A stretch of DNA of 47,951 nt from Intoshia linei (lineage: Eukaryota > Orthonectida > Rhopaluridae), in NCBI GenBank assembly GCA_001642005.1, contig LWCA01000140.1, positions 1 through 47,951 of the forward strand, in the 5' to 3' direction. Position 1 is the stretch's first letter. Every line of letters begins with the position of its first letter. The notes beneath the pieces are model-generated. The model did no database searches. It was not told the origin of the DNA and saw only the letters and a program-made list of their open reading frames with translations. Below, piece after piece: positions 1-11,900 of the stretch. The translations under genes and the position numbers were made by a program.

Positions 1-917
1 ATATATATTATATATTAAACATATATTTATATTTTACGCGCATATGCGAAATGAAAATATTTATATTTTTACTGTTAAGTATGCATTGGAGCTGTCATAT
101 GTCAGTAGGCATGCTTAGCAAGCCTTATTTTTTTTGTTAATTAAATTTTTTAACCAACTTAAATGATCCAATATGAATGTAAATGATCACTATAAATATC
201 GGTCAGCACGCGTACCTATCCTTATCTCAATATCTCAACTTTGTACGTAATTATTATCAAAGGAACAAGGGAACAATATTTCCAGATAGGTTAAGTAAAT
301 AACAAAATATTATCAATATTTCCAGACATTTTAAATTCACATTCTTAAAAGATAGTATTTTGTTAGTTCAGTGTAATTACAATTAACACCGACACTATAA
401 TTATTGCGCCAATCACGATCACACTGACGATTGAAATAGCAATTATGAGACAAGATATTAATTAATTAGATAAGAGATATTTCATTTCATTGCAATTCAC
501 TTTTTGATAACTTAATTTTTGGAACTGCGATTTGTTTTAAATATATTGAATTAATTATTTTCTACCAAATTCTGACGCCCTTCACTTGTAACTAAGTTAA
601 GTTATTATAATTATTATTTTATTAGTATTTATATGTTAATTATCATGCAATTCCAATATGATGATACCAATATTATGTTCATTAATTAGCTAATTAAAAT
701 TTTATAAAGTCAATACTGTTAATAGTCATTTTTCACTCAAGCAAGTTAAAACAACTCTTTTATAACATTGGCTATCCCCTGTACCTATCATGAATAAGTG
801 GGTACATGGTTAACAGCTAATAAATATTATGTAAAAAAACTTCCAAAATTCAGATCCATTGCTATACTATAGCTATAGTATAGCTTATAATAGAGTAATA
901 ATAAATCGAGTTAAAGT
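1..917. other. Intergenic AT-rich DNA, no gene seen
   Basis: I see no exon chain here. The stretch holds a perfect 24-bp palindrome at 861-884 and one copy (about 625-712) of a short repeat whose inverted copy lies at about 21020-21110. Otherwise it is low-complexity AT sequence. Confidence 0.6.
625..712 (+). repeat. Dispersed repeat R2, copy 1
   Basis: About 85 bp around CATGCAATTCC, CCAATATTATGTT and TTAATTAGCTAATTAAAATT match, in reverse complement, the sequence at about 21020-21110 in MARCHF6 intron 11. The match is clear by eye although the flanks differ. The element type is unknown. Confidence 0.7.
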
Positions 918-1238
918 GGCTGTCAACCAACTTGGATATCTTTGCTAGATATAATAGAAATCGTTCAAGAATTGTTATTTAGCATAGAAAAGACCTACAA
1001 TGTATTATGTAATTTGTCCTTATATTCGGATCCCTGCAGCATAAAAGATTATATTAATAAACGTCTAAAGAAAAACGACATATATAGCATTATGAATAAT
1101 TTAGATTAAAACAAATCCCCAATATTATATAATTCTCTAAGCAAGAGTAGTTATACATCCGTCAGTGTAGAAAGAAGCTTTAGCCGATTAAAAAAAATGG
1201 TAACTAAAGAAAAACCATTAATACCTGACTATATATAA
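918..1238 (+). pseudogene. Decayed hAT transposase C-terminal fragment
   Basis: One frame reads for about 100 codons with a single internal stop (TAA near 1107-1109) and ends at TAA 1236-1238. It contains the segment SVSVERSFSRLKK, which resembles the hAT C-terminal dimerisation motif (typically S.ERxFS.L..I). The preceding part is hydrophobic and helical as expected for that domain. No intact N-terminal zinc finger or catalytic core is visible upstream, so this is a dead transposon fragment. The motif is seen directly; assignment to the hAT superfamily rests on general knowledge of its C-terminal block. Confidence 0.75.
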
Positions 1239-1657
1239 ACATTAGGGCTGTTCGTTTTGTACAAAAATTGATTTTTGTTGAAAATACCCTATACCACGCT
1301 GAAGAGGGTACTTAAAAACCCCTAAAAAATATATTTTTAGAAAAATTTACCGTAAAAACATTAAGGTGTTTTTCTTTTTAAGGTTTTCGCGCGCTTTTTC
1401 CTCTTAATCTTAATTAACGCCAATGATTTTATTTTAAACATGGATACGATTAATGTACGACCCACTAAGACATATACCATTTGGAGTGAAAAAATGAAAT
1501 ATTTAACCTCACAGGGCGTTTTTTCCATAAAAAGGGGTTTTTGTAATAATTGTCAAATGTAAAAATTGCAAAATTTATAATTACCAAAAATTTATTTTAA
1601 CGGTGAAAATTTAAGTGTGTCATTATGAAATTCAGTTATTTACGTTTTAAATACATT

Positions 1658-2060
1658 TTAATGAAAAAAAAAAACTTCCTGTTTCACCGCTGCTTTAAAA
1701 TCTCCTACATTTTTAAATTGTTGTTGGCTGTTATAATAAAGCGATTCGTTAATGAAATAATAATTTTCGCATTCTTTTATAACGTCTGACAATTTTGTAT
1801 AATTTTCATTTATTAAGACACTTTGGTGTTTGCGATTATTACAGTTAAATAGTATCATATCTCTTACACTTTCATCTACGTTATCAAACTTGCATTTAAT
1901 TTATTTTTCGTGCAATTTCTCGAGCTATAGTGCAAAAGGCTCATTATAACCTCTTTTTAAGGTATAAAATTGCATTCTTTCATAGCTAATGTTAACATCA
2001 CTCCAGCTTTTTATTTTTGTCGTTCTTGTATTTTGATACTATAGCAACGCTACATAAACA
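1658..2060 (-). pseudogene. Possible degenerate retroelement Gag-like fragment
   Basis: Reading the minus strand from about 2060 to 1658 gives an interrupted charged, helical protein. The last open part is 66 codons (1858-1658), and the section upstream has stops and frame changes. The pattern of an F..LKRGYNEPF-like segment followed by VRDMI is reminiscent of Gag-type capsid helices of LTR retrotransposons. No CCHC knuckle, protease or LTR is seen. This is a weak, inference-level call. Confidence 0.3.
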
Positions 2061-2450
2061 TTATCATAAATTTAAATTTAATGAAATTATATCTTCATGG
2101 CCAAAACCCTAAATTTTCTTCATTTTTTTTGAAAACAGCCCTAGAATTTCAAAAAAATTACATGTGGTAGAGTTGTATCATGTTAACACACATAAAAAAT
2201 TTCAATTCGAATAAGTGACGACTTCACGGTCAAAAACTTATTTTAGTATTTATATATTTTTTTCCGAAATATTTTATTAAAACAAAAAATATGAAATAAT
2301 TAATTTAAAAAAAGAATTATTCTGATAGAGCTTATTCCAGTTGATATAAATAGAAAATTTCAACCCCAGAAATTACGCATTTCCGATGAAAAATAATTTT
2401 TAAAATATTATCTAATATTAACAATTTTAAATATTAACAGATATTTTTCA
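2050..2450 (-). repeat. R1 repeat copy, reverse orientation
   Basis: R1 is a dispersed family defined in this window by shared blocks such as GACCGTGAAG(G)CGTCAC, GGAATAAGCTCTATCAGAA and GGGCTGTTTTCAT. Here these blocks appear reverse-complemented and in reversed order (the GGCCAAAACCC block near 2099, TGATAGAGCTTATTCCAG near 2322-2339). This copy faces the forward copy that starts near 2540, so the two form a long inverted repeat. Confidence 0.8.
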
Positions 2451-2472
2451 AATGTTTCGAAAAATTAAAAAA

Positions 2473-2535
2473 TAATAATATAACTTATAATTATATAATA
2501 ATATAACTTATAATTATATAATAATATAATAATAA
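2473..2535. repeat. Short tandem repeat, 23-nt unit
   Basis: A unit close to AATAATATAACTTATAATT plus four bases is repeated about 2.5 times at the junction between two oppositely oriented R1 copies. Confidence 0.75.
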
Positions 2536-2539
2536 CCCC

Positions 2540-3297
2540 AGAAATCTATTAAAATTTGAAATTTAATAATTGCGTAGAAATGAAAAAAATTCCAAAATAA
2601 TGAATTATATAGATTTTCACCACATTTGTTTATTCGAAATATGTAGATCTATTTTTTACATTTTACAAATTTATTATTACAAATACATATAAAGTATATA
2701 CAAATACATTATACAAATGTACATTTTTTTTGAAATTTTAGGATCCATGTTTACATTTTCAATTCTTAATTATTATCAATATTATTTTTTACTCAAAATG
2801 CGTAGATTTATGGGGTTGAAATTTTGTATTCATATCAACTAGAATAAGCTCTATCAAAATAATTTTTTTTTTTAATTTTCGAACCGTTAATTATTTCGGA
2901 AAAAAAAATATATGAATACTAAAATGCTTTTTTGACCGTGAAGGCTTCAATTATTCAGATTGAAATTTTTTGTTTGTCTTAACCAGACACAACTGTACTA
3001 CTTCTAAATTTTTTTTAAATTTAAATTTATCATAACATTTATGATTTTAAAATCCGTATCAGGGTATATATTTTTTTAAATTTTCCAACTCGTTTGATTT
3101 TTAAAAACAAAGACATTTGGTGTTTTTGTCCCGTAAGATGTACATTTGGGCGGTTGAAATTTATTTTGCTAACACCTCCGTAAAAAAACTGTAATTAAAA
3201 TGTGGACTTTATAAAATTCTAATACTGGTAGTTATTGAAATAAACGATAACACACTCACAGTCAGACAAACAAAGCATATTATTTAAGTAAGGATTA
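2540..3297 (+). repeat. R1 repeat copy, forward, with 3' tail
   Basis: Forward R1 blocks run in order: TGCGTAGAAATG, GGGGTTGAAATTTTG, AGAATAAGCTCTATC, TTTGACCGTGAAGG, then GTAAGATGTACATTTGG. The copy ends with the family tail: ACACACTCACAGTCAGACAA followed by TTATTTAAGTAAGGATT. Confidence 0.85.
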
Positions 3298-3719
3298 CCT
3301 TTATTCTCCATAACTTGTGAATCAAGTTGAATAGGTATTAAGAATATAATGATATATAAAATATTCATGAAAAATGGAATATAACGTAAGCTGTAACTTG
3401 CAATATGTAAAATAAATATAATAAGATTAACAATATATAATATACATTATTTACTTGTTTACGATGGTGATATTATATTTAGATTAAATATTAATTAAAT
3501 AATTACGTAACTTATTTAGACAGGGAGTGTTACCACTTCATTATGATTATATTAATCGTCTGCTTATATAATGTGATCATTAGATTAGACTAAAAAGAGC
3601 ACTTTTGAAATAATAAAACCAATAGAAAAATAATAAAATTGATCATGCACATTTTTATTTAACCAAAAAAAATTCACGTTGATAATCTAACTTAAAAATT
3701 AATTTATTCACTATTATCA

Positions 3720-4165
3720 ATTCTTTAAAACAGTGGTTCCCAAACTTGTTTCAGGTAGAACCATTATATCACATTAGTTTTTAGTTTAAAGTGAATTATT
3801 TCATCTTAATTTTTTTTGTTAACATTTAAAAATAATGTGATAATATATATTCAGTATCAATTTGATAAATACTTAAAAATACCAATTATGTATCTATAAT
3901 TAACGGAATAAGTACTTTATAAACATATTTAAGGTAAATTTTACCAATATTGCAAAGCGTTGTAATGAATATATAAATTTTCAAAAAAAAAACAATTGGT
4001 CTTTTTGACCCGTAAGATGTGAGTTTGAGAGGTTGCAATTTATTTTGCTAATACCCTGGAAAAGAATTTAATTGAAATGTGGACTTTATAAAATATAAAA
4101 TTCTAGGATCAGTAGTTATTAAAATAAACGGTAACCAATAATTATATAAGTAAGGATTATAATAT
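3720..4165 (+). repeat. R1 repeat copy, internally deleted
   Basis: Begins with the GTGGTTCCCAAACTTGTT block near 3732 and has the block ending ACCAATATTGCAAAGCGTTG near 3963. It then jumps straight to the 3' block TTGACCCGTAAGATGTGAG and finishes with TTATATAAGTAAGGATTAT. The central about 1 kb of R1 is missing. Confidence 0.75.
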
Positions 4166-5011
4166 TATTCAGTCTTTAACGCAGATTAATCCGTGTATTT
4201 ACAGTATGCATTGAAGACGTACTTTTAAAATTTTGTCGACACGATCGAACATGATCCTATTCGTTATAGGATCACACAGCATAGTGCTTCAGATCGTGTT
4301 GCAGAACTATATTACTCATTGGAAAGTTATAATCTTCTTAAATTCCAGTACTGCTACTAAAAAATTGCTAAAATTAAATTCCATTTTAACAATTAACTTG
4401 TAACCGTTTCAATATTGAAACAATCAAACATATGCTAATCATGTTAATTTATAGTTGGAGCTAGATAGCTGATAGCCAATAGAGCTAGAATAATAATTAG
4501 TTGTCTAATTTTGAACAGTATAGCACACATAAGTCAATCCAGTCTAAATAATCAGCCGAGCCTATATTTTATTATTTCAAAGCCAATTACTAAGACCAAT
4601 TAGTCAACCAAATTAATATACATAAAGCAAGAACGTTCATTTACTCAATTTTGCAAAAAAAATTATTTTTATTTTTTACTTACATATAAAAATAATCAAA
4701 AGCAACTAATGAATCAGGTAATTTATTTCTAATATCCTTACTCATATATAATGAATTTATGTGTGTTCATGTTTATTTTAAAAACTATCAGTCATAAAAT
4801 TTAAATAAATACATGTTCCAATACAGTTTTTTAGAGCGCTAAAATTTAGATATAAGATTAATCTAAAAAATTTAAATTCCCGATTAAAAATATATTTTTA
4901 CATTATATCATATAAGATAAAACAATATTGTTAATTGTTACAATAAATTGAAAATTTTAAAGCTCAACTACATTATTAATTAAAATAAACCACGTACATA
5001 TATGTATATAG
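4166..5011. other. Intergenic DNA without a recognised gene
   Basis: Apart from the small hairpin at 4236-4307 I see only AT-rich sequence, with no long reading frame and no repeat family recognised from elsewhere in the window. Confidence 0.5.
4236..4307. repeat. Small fold-back sequence with perfect hairpin
   Basis: GATCCTAT and ATAGGATC pair across a 5-nt loop at 4253-4273. A weaker outer pairing joins GACACGATC (about 4239) with GATCGTGTTG (about 4294). It is probably the remnant of a fold-back or MITE-type element. Confidence 0.6.
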
Positions 5012-5316
5012 GCTACTGGTTTACCCTGAGTCGAACCTACCGTATTCGAAGCTATAGAAAATAAAAATTATTAGTACTGGTAGCGGGTACGGTAAATTTT
5101 TTCACAAACGATGCGTAATGTGATATAGCCTTAGCCATCTCTCCAAGCGCTTGAATTGACGTAATAAATTTGACACCCAAAATAATTATGATATTTAAGA
5201 ATATAATTTTTTAATGCTCAATTTAGAAAAAAGAGCCCCCATTTTACAAAAATATTTTCGAGTCCCCCAAAAGACGGTATCGGTACGGTAGGTTCAGCGC
5301 TAGGCTTACCAGTAAC
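5012..5316. mobile_element. MITE with ~33-bp terminal inverted repeats
   Basis: The left end has CTACTGGTTTACCC and CGAACCTACCGTA; the right end has TACGGTAGGTTCAGCGC and GGCTTACCAGTAA. These are imperfect reverse complements over about 33 bp. The interior is non-coding. A matching target duplication could not be read with confidence. A diverged relative of the core (GATG.GTAATG..ATA..G.CCTAGCCA..TCT) lies at about 46080-46140. Confidence 0.75.
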
Positions 5317-5719
5317 CTTTTTCGATCGCTAGAGTCAAGTACAAATTTTCTCTAAAAATTTGTCATACTGGATTTTTTTATAATTTTCTAAAAAAATGGA
5401 AAATCTTGTAGATAAATATGTATTTACAAAATTGTTAATCAAAAAATTGGATAGATTATAATAAAAAATTATTAATGATAAACTGCAAACTGACAATATA
5501 ACATTTTAATTAGCTAAATTAGCAACACTTAAATGTTTAATCATGTATGACATTTGATAAAGTTGATTTAACAAGCATTAAGAAACATTATCTCTGAATT
5601 ACAACATAATTAATACAAACATGTTGATTTCAAAACAACGGTAAATAAGTTTTTAATTAGATATCCATTTATCAAATAAGAAAATGATAATAAAATAAAA
5701 TGAGATACAATTTCCGTTT

Positions 5720-6020
5720 TTTGAAAATTAAACGAGTTCGAGAATTTAAAAAAATGTATACTTTGATAGGGGTTTTAAAATGATAAATGTTATCATAAAT
5801 TTAAATTTAAAAAAAATATATCTTTAAAGCCAAACCCACAATTTACCCTTTTTTTAATGAAAACAGCCTTAGAAGTTAAAAAATTTATATATAAAAAATT
5901 AGTACAGTTGTATCTTGTTAACACACACAAAAAATTCAATTTGAATAGGTGACGCCTTCACGGTCAAAAAAACATTTTAGTATTCATATATTTTTTTTCC
6001 GAAATATTTTAATGTTTTTT
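5720..6020 (-). repeat. R1 repeat copy, reverse, fragment
   Basis: Reverse-complement R1 blocks in order: AAACGAGTTCGAGAATTTAA, AATGAAAACAGCCTTAGAA, GTATCTTGTTAACACACAC and GACGCCTTCACGGTCAAAAA. The copy stops near TTTTCCGAAATATTTTA. Confidence 0.8.
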
Positions 6021-7996
6021 TTGGAAGCTTTCAATACAATTTAAATAATGTAAATAGCTAGAATTCGAGAAATTAAATCGTTAATAAAATTGAGCTAGAA
6101 ACAAATTTAAAAAAATAAACAGTATAACTAAACATGGAGAACGATATTATAAAGTCTGTATCATGTTTAAAAGCTCAAACGCAAATTTCCGTTAAGATAA
6201 AGTTCAGTTTTAATTTTTCCATAATATTTTTATTGTGATATTTAAAATGACAAACGCAACTCGAATAGATAGCGTTAAATGTTTTTGATTGCGAATTAGT
6301 TTTTCTATTTTAAAAATACACAATTTTAATGCTAATTTCCCATCGAATTCTAAAATTTTCGAAAAAATGTGACACCCTAATGTATATTACTGTGCCACTT
6401 TTTTTTATTAAAAAAACTTATTTTGCATCTGAATGCATTTTATGATTGTAAGCATTTATCCCAAAAAATTAAATCGAGTGATATTAAACGATACTAAAAT
6501 AAATGATATTGATAAATAGTAAAAACCACAGTGTTTTTTATGTTCAAAGGTATTTTCTAATTCAAATTTAAAGCCATTTCAACTGAAAATTTATTTTACC
6601 ATAATTATAATATTAACTTTTTTCTAATTTAAGTTTATTACATTTTTGGGGTTCCAAATGTAATTTTATTGAATTAAGGGTGTTAAGTGGAAAGGTTAAG
6701 AACCCATATTGTAATGCATCAACTCGAATAGTGAGTGCATTAAAACATACGAGTTTCATAAAAAGTGTGAAACTGATGTATAGACATGTATAATATTTTA
6801 TTAATTTGTCTATAAATTTAGTTCTACTTACTACTAGTTCTACTATTAACTTATTTTATTTCTAAAAGTTTTAAAGGCTATTAATAGTTATATGAATATT
6901 ATCATAATTTTTTTTTTCAAAATAAAAAATTTATTTGGTTATATGTTTTTATTAAAATTTTCCTTATCAATGATTGTAAATAATAACACGTAATGGATTA
7001 CATTGTAAATTAGATAAATTGTTGACATGTCAAAATTACAGTTAAAACGTTTTTGGCGGATTATGGTTATTGTAATTATTTTACCGGTTGAAATTGGTTT
7101 TATAATTATTTTATTAAATATATTTTTATATCAGTCACGTTATCAGCACTAGATTATCAAGGATACTTATGATATTACAAGTGTGTGACATTTGCCTCAA
7201 GGGTATAAAAAGATTTAATTATAATTATCAGTTATTTGACTTTATCGTACATCATCCCATCTTTTATATCACGTACAAGCAGTAGTTCTTAAGATGACAC
7301 AAGTTTACAGATGCATTTCTAGTAGAAATTTTCTACACCTGAATGAATATAAAAATTTTGATAATTTTACTAACCTAGTATCTTAAAGATAAACCTTATA
7401 AACATATCACTATTACTAAACACTTTAGCATTCTGTTTGACCAATCTTTATAGTAGCTAATCTAAAAGTTTTTTTACCATAGACTGCTAATTTCACATTA
7501 AATTTAACTTTAACCACTTAGAATATAACTGCTAAGAAATTTTATCTAAATAATTCATTGTACCAAGAAATTTAGAACTAAAAATTAATAAATTATAGTC
7601 ATCTAAAAAAAATACATAAATAAACACTTCATAATAATTATCCAATGCCTAAAATGGTTTATAATTTTAATTATTAAAAATCTAATTAATCCAACTTAAT
7701 TCTTGACACATGAAATATAAATCGTTACTTAATTACACATTTTTAATGTATAATTTTATTCTATACTCTTAGAGGTAATATATACTGATCATTGTATGTG
7801 GTGTGTTAATTTTAAGATTGCATTCAAAAATTATTTTCGGCTATGTTTTCTAATAAAAAAATTGTTAATTTGACCCTCACATTGAAATCAAAGCTAAATA
7901 CTTTATCAATATGAGAGAAACTGAGTAAAATCTATAGTGTGTATTTTTAACACAAAAACTCACCTTTTTTCATCACTGGAATATATTGACATGAAC
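6021..7996. other. Long stretch with no recognised gene
   Basis: About 2 kb of AT-rich sequence. No open frame over 60 codons and no splice-bounded coding block was found on either strand. No named repeat was recognised. Upstream exons of the PDZ-DH-PH gene that begins at 8913 could lie here undetected. Confidence 0.5.
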
Positions 7997-8256
7997 CAGT
8001 GGTTCAAAACTTATTTTTTTATACCGCCCACGTTTTGACGATATACTCTGTCAGTATCTTCTGAAATAATGTTATTACTTTTAAAAGACTATAATTTATT
8101 TATAATAACATAATTTAATTAAAATTTATGCAAATTATATAATATAAATGAATATAATAATTCTCAAATATCGTTTTTTAAATCTCGATTTTTACAATCG
8201 CCCCTTAGACATTCTCACCGCCTTATGGGTGATATCTGCCACTTTGGGAACCACTA
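7997..8256. mobile_element. hAT-like MITE (CAGTGGTTC ends)
   Basis: The left end CAGTGGTTCAAAACTT and the right end ACTTTGGGAACCACTA form a short imperfect inverted repeat of the type common in non-autonomous hAT elements. Both flanks contain CGCCC/GCC-type blocks. No convincing 8-bp target duplication is visible, so the copy may be old. The 62-codon ORF inside is not conserved and is not called. Confidence 0.6.
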
Positions 8257-8912
8257 ATATAAAAAATGAAAAACTCCATAGGAAAATTAAAATTTTTAAT
8301 TTATTATTCTTAATTAATTATGAAAATTTAGATTAAGAATATAAATAAAGAACAATTTTTGATTGATAAATTAAAAACCAACGATATATGCGTTTCAAGT
8401 ATCAATAAAAATTTACTAGATACGCATTTTTACAATGTAATTACATGTATAATTATTTAAATAATTATTAATTATATTATTTATTAATCATGTATTAACG
8501 TTTGAATAACACTTTATAGTATTTTCAACTTTAATGATTTATAAAAGGGTGGTTCAAAAATTTTAGGTGAAGATAAAAAAATTTCATTAATTATTGATTA
8601 AATCAATTATATCAATTAGAAATTCTAATTTAGAATAAATTAGTTTTCATTGAAACAGTATTTTATCAACATTTTATCAATTCTGTAGTTCGCCATATAT
8701 TCACATTTTTTCTATATAACTCATCAGTATTGAGTCTATAAATTTCATCCTATTATTCACAGATTCCATTTTTTTTTTGAATTTTTTTTGATTTATTTAG
8801 AAAAGTTATTGGCGAATAGCGGAATCGGTATTTAGTGGAATCTCCACTATAATATAAATAAACGTGATAATTTATTTGCGGTGAAAAATATATTCCTAAA
8901 AATATTTTATAG

Positions 8913-11900
8913 TTCAATTTGACACGATCCACTAATAAAATTAAATATGGATTGAAATTGGATGGTTCATGCGCCGCAAAAATTTCTGGAATAGTACCAA
9001 GTAATTTTAATACATGTTACAGGTCGTTTAAAAAAGTTATACAATGTAATAGGCGAACCCCATTAATACATTCATCTTATCATTTGAAAAACCCCAAGAG
9101 TAAAAAAATATATCAATAGGGCAAAAACCACAAATTACCTTTTTTTAATGAAAACTGCCTTAGAATTTATAAAAATTAACAGTTGGTACAGTTGTATCTT
9201 GTTCAATCTGAATAAGTGACGCCTTCATGGTCAAAAAAGAATTTTAGTATTTATATATTTTTTTCCGAAATATTTTATTAAAACAAACAATGTGAAATAA
9301 TTTACGGTCCCAAAATTAAAAAAAAATTATTCTGATAGAGCTTATTCCAGTTGATATACATACAAAATTTCAACCCGAGAAATCTACGCATATCCGATGA
9401 AAAATAATTTTTAATATATTATCAACCAATATTTTGCAAATATTTCGATTAGAATAAAAATTGAAAATGTAAATATTAATCTCACAATTTCAAAAAAAAT
9501 TTGCATTGAACGTCTACACACTTCCAATAAAGAAATATGGGTTAAAATCTATATAATTCATTCCTTCGCAATTTTTCAATCTCAAATTCTCATTTTGATA
9601 ACATTTTGTTTAAAATTTAAATTAAAACCACAACAACGAATTACTAAAAATAATACAACTTTGTTATTATGATTATATGTTTATATTTATCACAATCTAT
9701 TGCAATATTGGTAAAATTCACCTGAAATATGTTTATAAAGTGCTGATTCCGTTAATGGTTGGTACATAATTGCAATCCTTTTGATAGTTAAAATGACATT
9801 TTTTTCAAAAAAACTTACATACTTAAATTACATTTAGGAATCCATTATGTCACTAGCCAAATAATGAGGACCCTTGTATTTGTACTAGTACGTACGGTTA
9901 ATTCTAGTAAAAATATTATTTTCCAAATAATTTTTTAACCATTCTCCAAACATACTGTATCTCACAATTATATATATATATATTTTATATTTCTAATATA
10001 TATTTTTTAGATTCCATAGCCAATTTAGCTGGTTTACAAATCGATGACAGTGTCATCAAAATAAATGAAATTAACGTATCAAGGTCGACTGCTCAGAGTG
10101 TTTTGGAGATTATTAGGTAATGTAAATTTAATAAAGTGATTTGTAATTTGTTTTGTTTTTTGTCCTTTTTTTGTAATTGAAAGTGACGAAATTTTTGTAA
10201 TACGAGGCCTCTTTTTTTGAAATTGAGCATTAAAAAAAATCATTACTATTTGGATAAAGGATTAAACTGTCAGATAGAGACCATAATCTACCCTAAAGTT
10301 ATTTTAAAACCAAAAAATTTTCCTTATGTGAACAAATCAAAGTAGATGAAGTATCGTTGGGTTAAATAACCCTACAAAAACTTATACTCTTATATTAATA
10401 TGATTATTTATATATATTTATATATGAATTGGATTCTTCAATTTTAGCGGAAATAAAACAAATTCAATTAATTTAATGATTGCAAGATACAACATAAACA
10501 GTCGACACATGTTTAATGGAAACCTTAATAATGTATGTAATAATTATATATGCTGGGTTATTAAATCTACAATCCTGCAACGGGTACGGATAAGCCCTCC
10601 ATTATTAAATTTTTTGAATATTAATCGAAGATTAATATATTTAATGAAACGGTTCGAAAAAGTAAAAAAAATTGATTCGATATATAATTTATTATAATTT
10701 GTTAATAAAAATCTTACTTTCCTAATTTTACATGTAGAATCAAATAAATCAAAAATTGTACAATTTATATTTATTTGAATTTGAAAATAATGCATATTTA
10801 ATTAATTCAATGAAATTATTGATTGAACCATTGCTCGGTATTAAACATTCAAATTCTAATTTAAAAAAAATGTTATATTTTTTTAAACAGGTAATTTCTA
10901 TATTTAAAATTAATTTTAATATTATACAATGTAATGTAAAGTAAACTAAAATTTAATAATTTAAAATTACTGTTTAGTTTCTTTGTATATCTACCAATAT
11001 ATTGAACAATATTAGAAATAATGAAAATTGCAGGTCTCTTCTGGAAAATATTTTTAAACAAGTAAGATTATTTTTCCATACAAAATAAGTCATTATCAAA
11101 CCTTTTCATCTGACACATATTCTGTTTAAAAGTCTAGGACTATTTTTTTATTAGTAATAATTTTAGAAATACAGAATTATTAAAACAGTAGAAGCTTACA
11201 ATTGCAAAATGAGAAATATACAAATTTCATACAAAAAATTACTTAATAATGAAACAGTGAAAATGTATTTAAATGTAATATTTATTGTTCAATTTCAACA
11301 TTTATAATTTTTTTATTTAGCACTTGCCTCTAAGGTTTGAATTTGAAATAATACTGAAATATCCCATCATGGTAATTCAATTAATGCTTATGTTAATTTT
11401 TATAGTTTAATGAAAAAATATAATTTTTATTAACGAAAAAAAAAATTTACTAGAAACTTTTATGGGATTTAGATAATTGTTTCAACTAAAGTTTAGTCTA
11501 AACTGTAAAAGATGAAATTGTAGAATTACTTTTTATTTTTGTATATTTTTTATATTTTCAACATTCAACATATAAAACATTTTAATTTTATGAAAAATTT
11601 ATCGTTACTGCATCTTTAATATTTCAAAACAGAAATTACCATATAAAATAATGTTATAATTTTATTAACATGTAAAAGTATCTATTTAAACTTTTTTCTT
11701 TTTGATAATTTTAACAACAATAAGTTTTATTTTTATAATAAATTAATCGTAAAAGTGACAATATAAATGAAATACTATAAATAAACATTTAATAATTAAA
11801 ATTTAGTATCTGTTTGAATTCGTAAATAAAGTTAAAGATATTTATGCTTTATACAGATCAATGTGTCACACATCCGGATATTCCAATTATATTTATTATA

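Noticed and set aside
8148-8336. 62-codon plus-strand ORF
   Set aside because: It begins inside a hAT-like MITE and runs across its right end, with no domain features and atypical content.
10544-11061. Minus-strand ORFs over the DH exons
   Set aside because: They are antisense to plus-strand exons that join in phase into PDZ and DH sequence.
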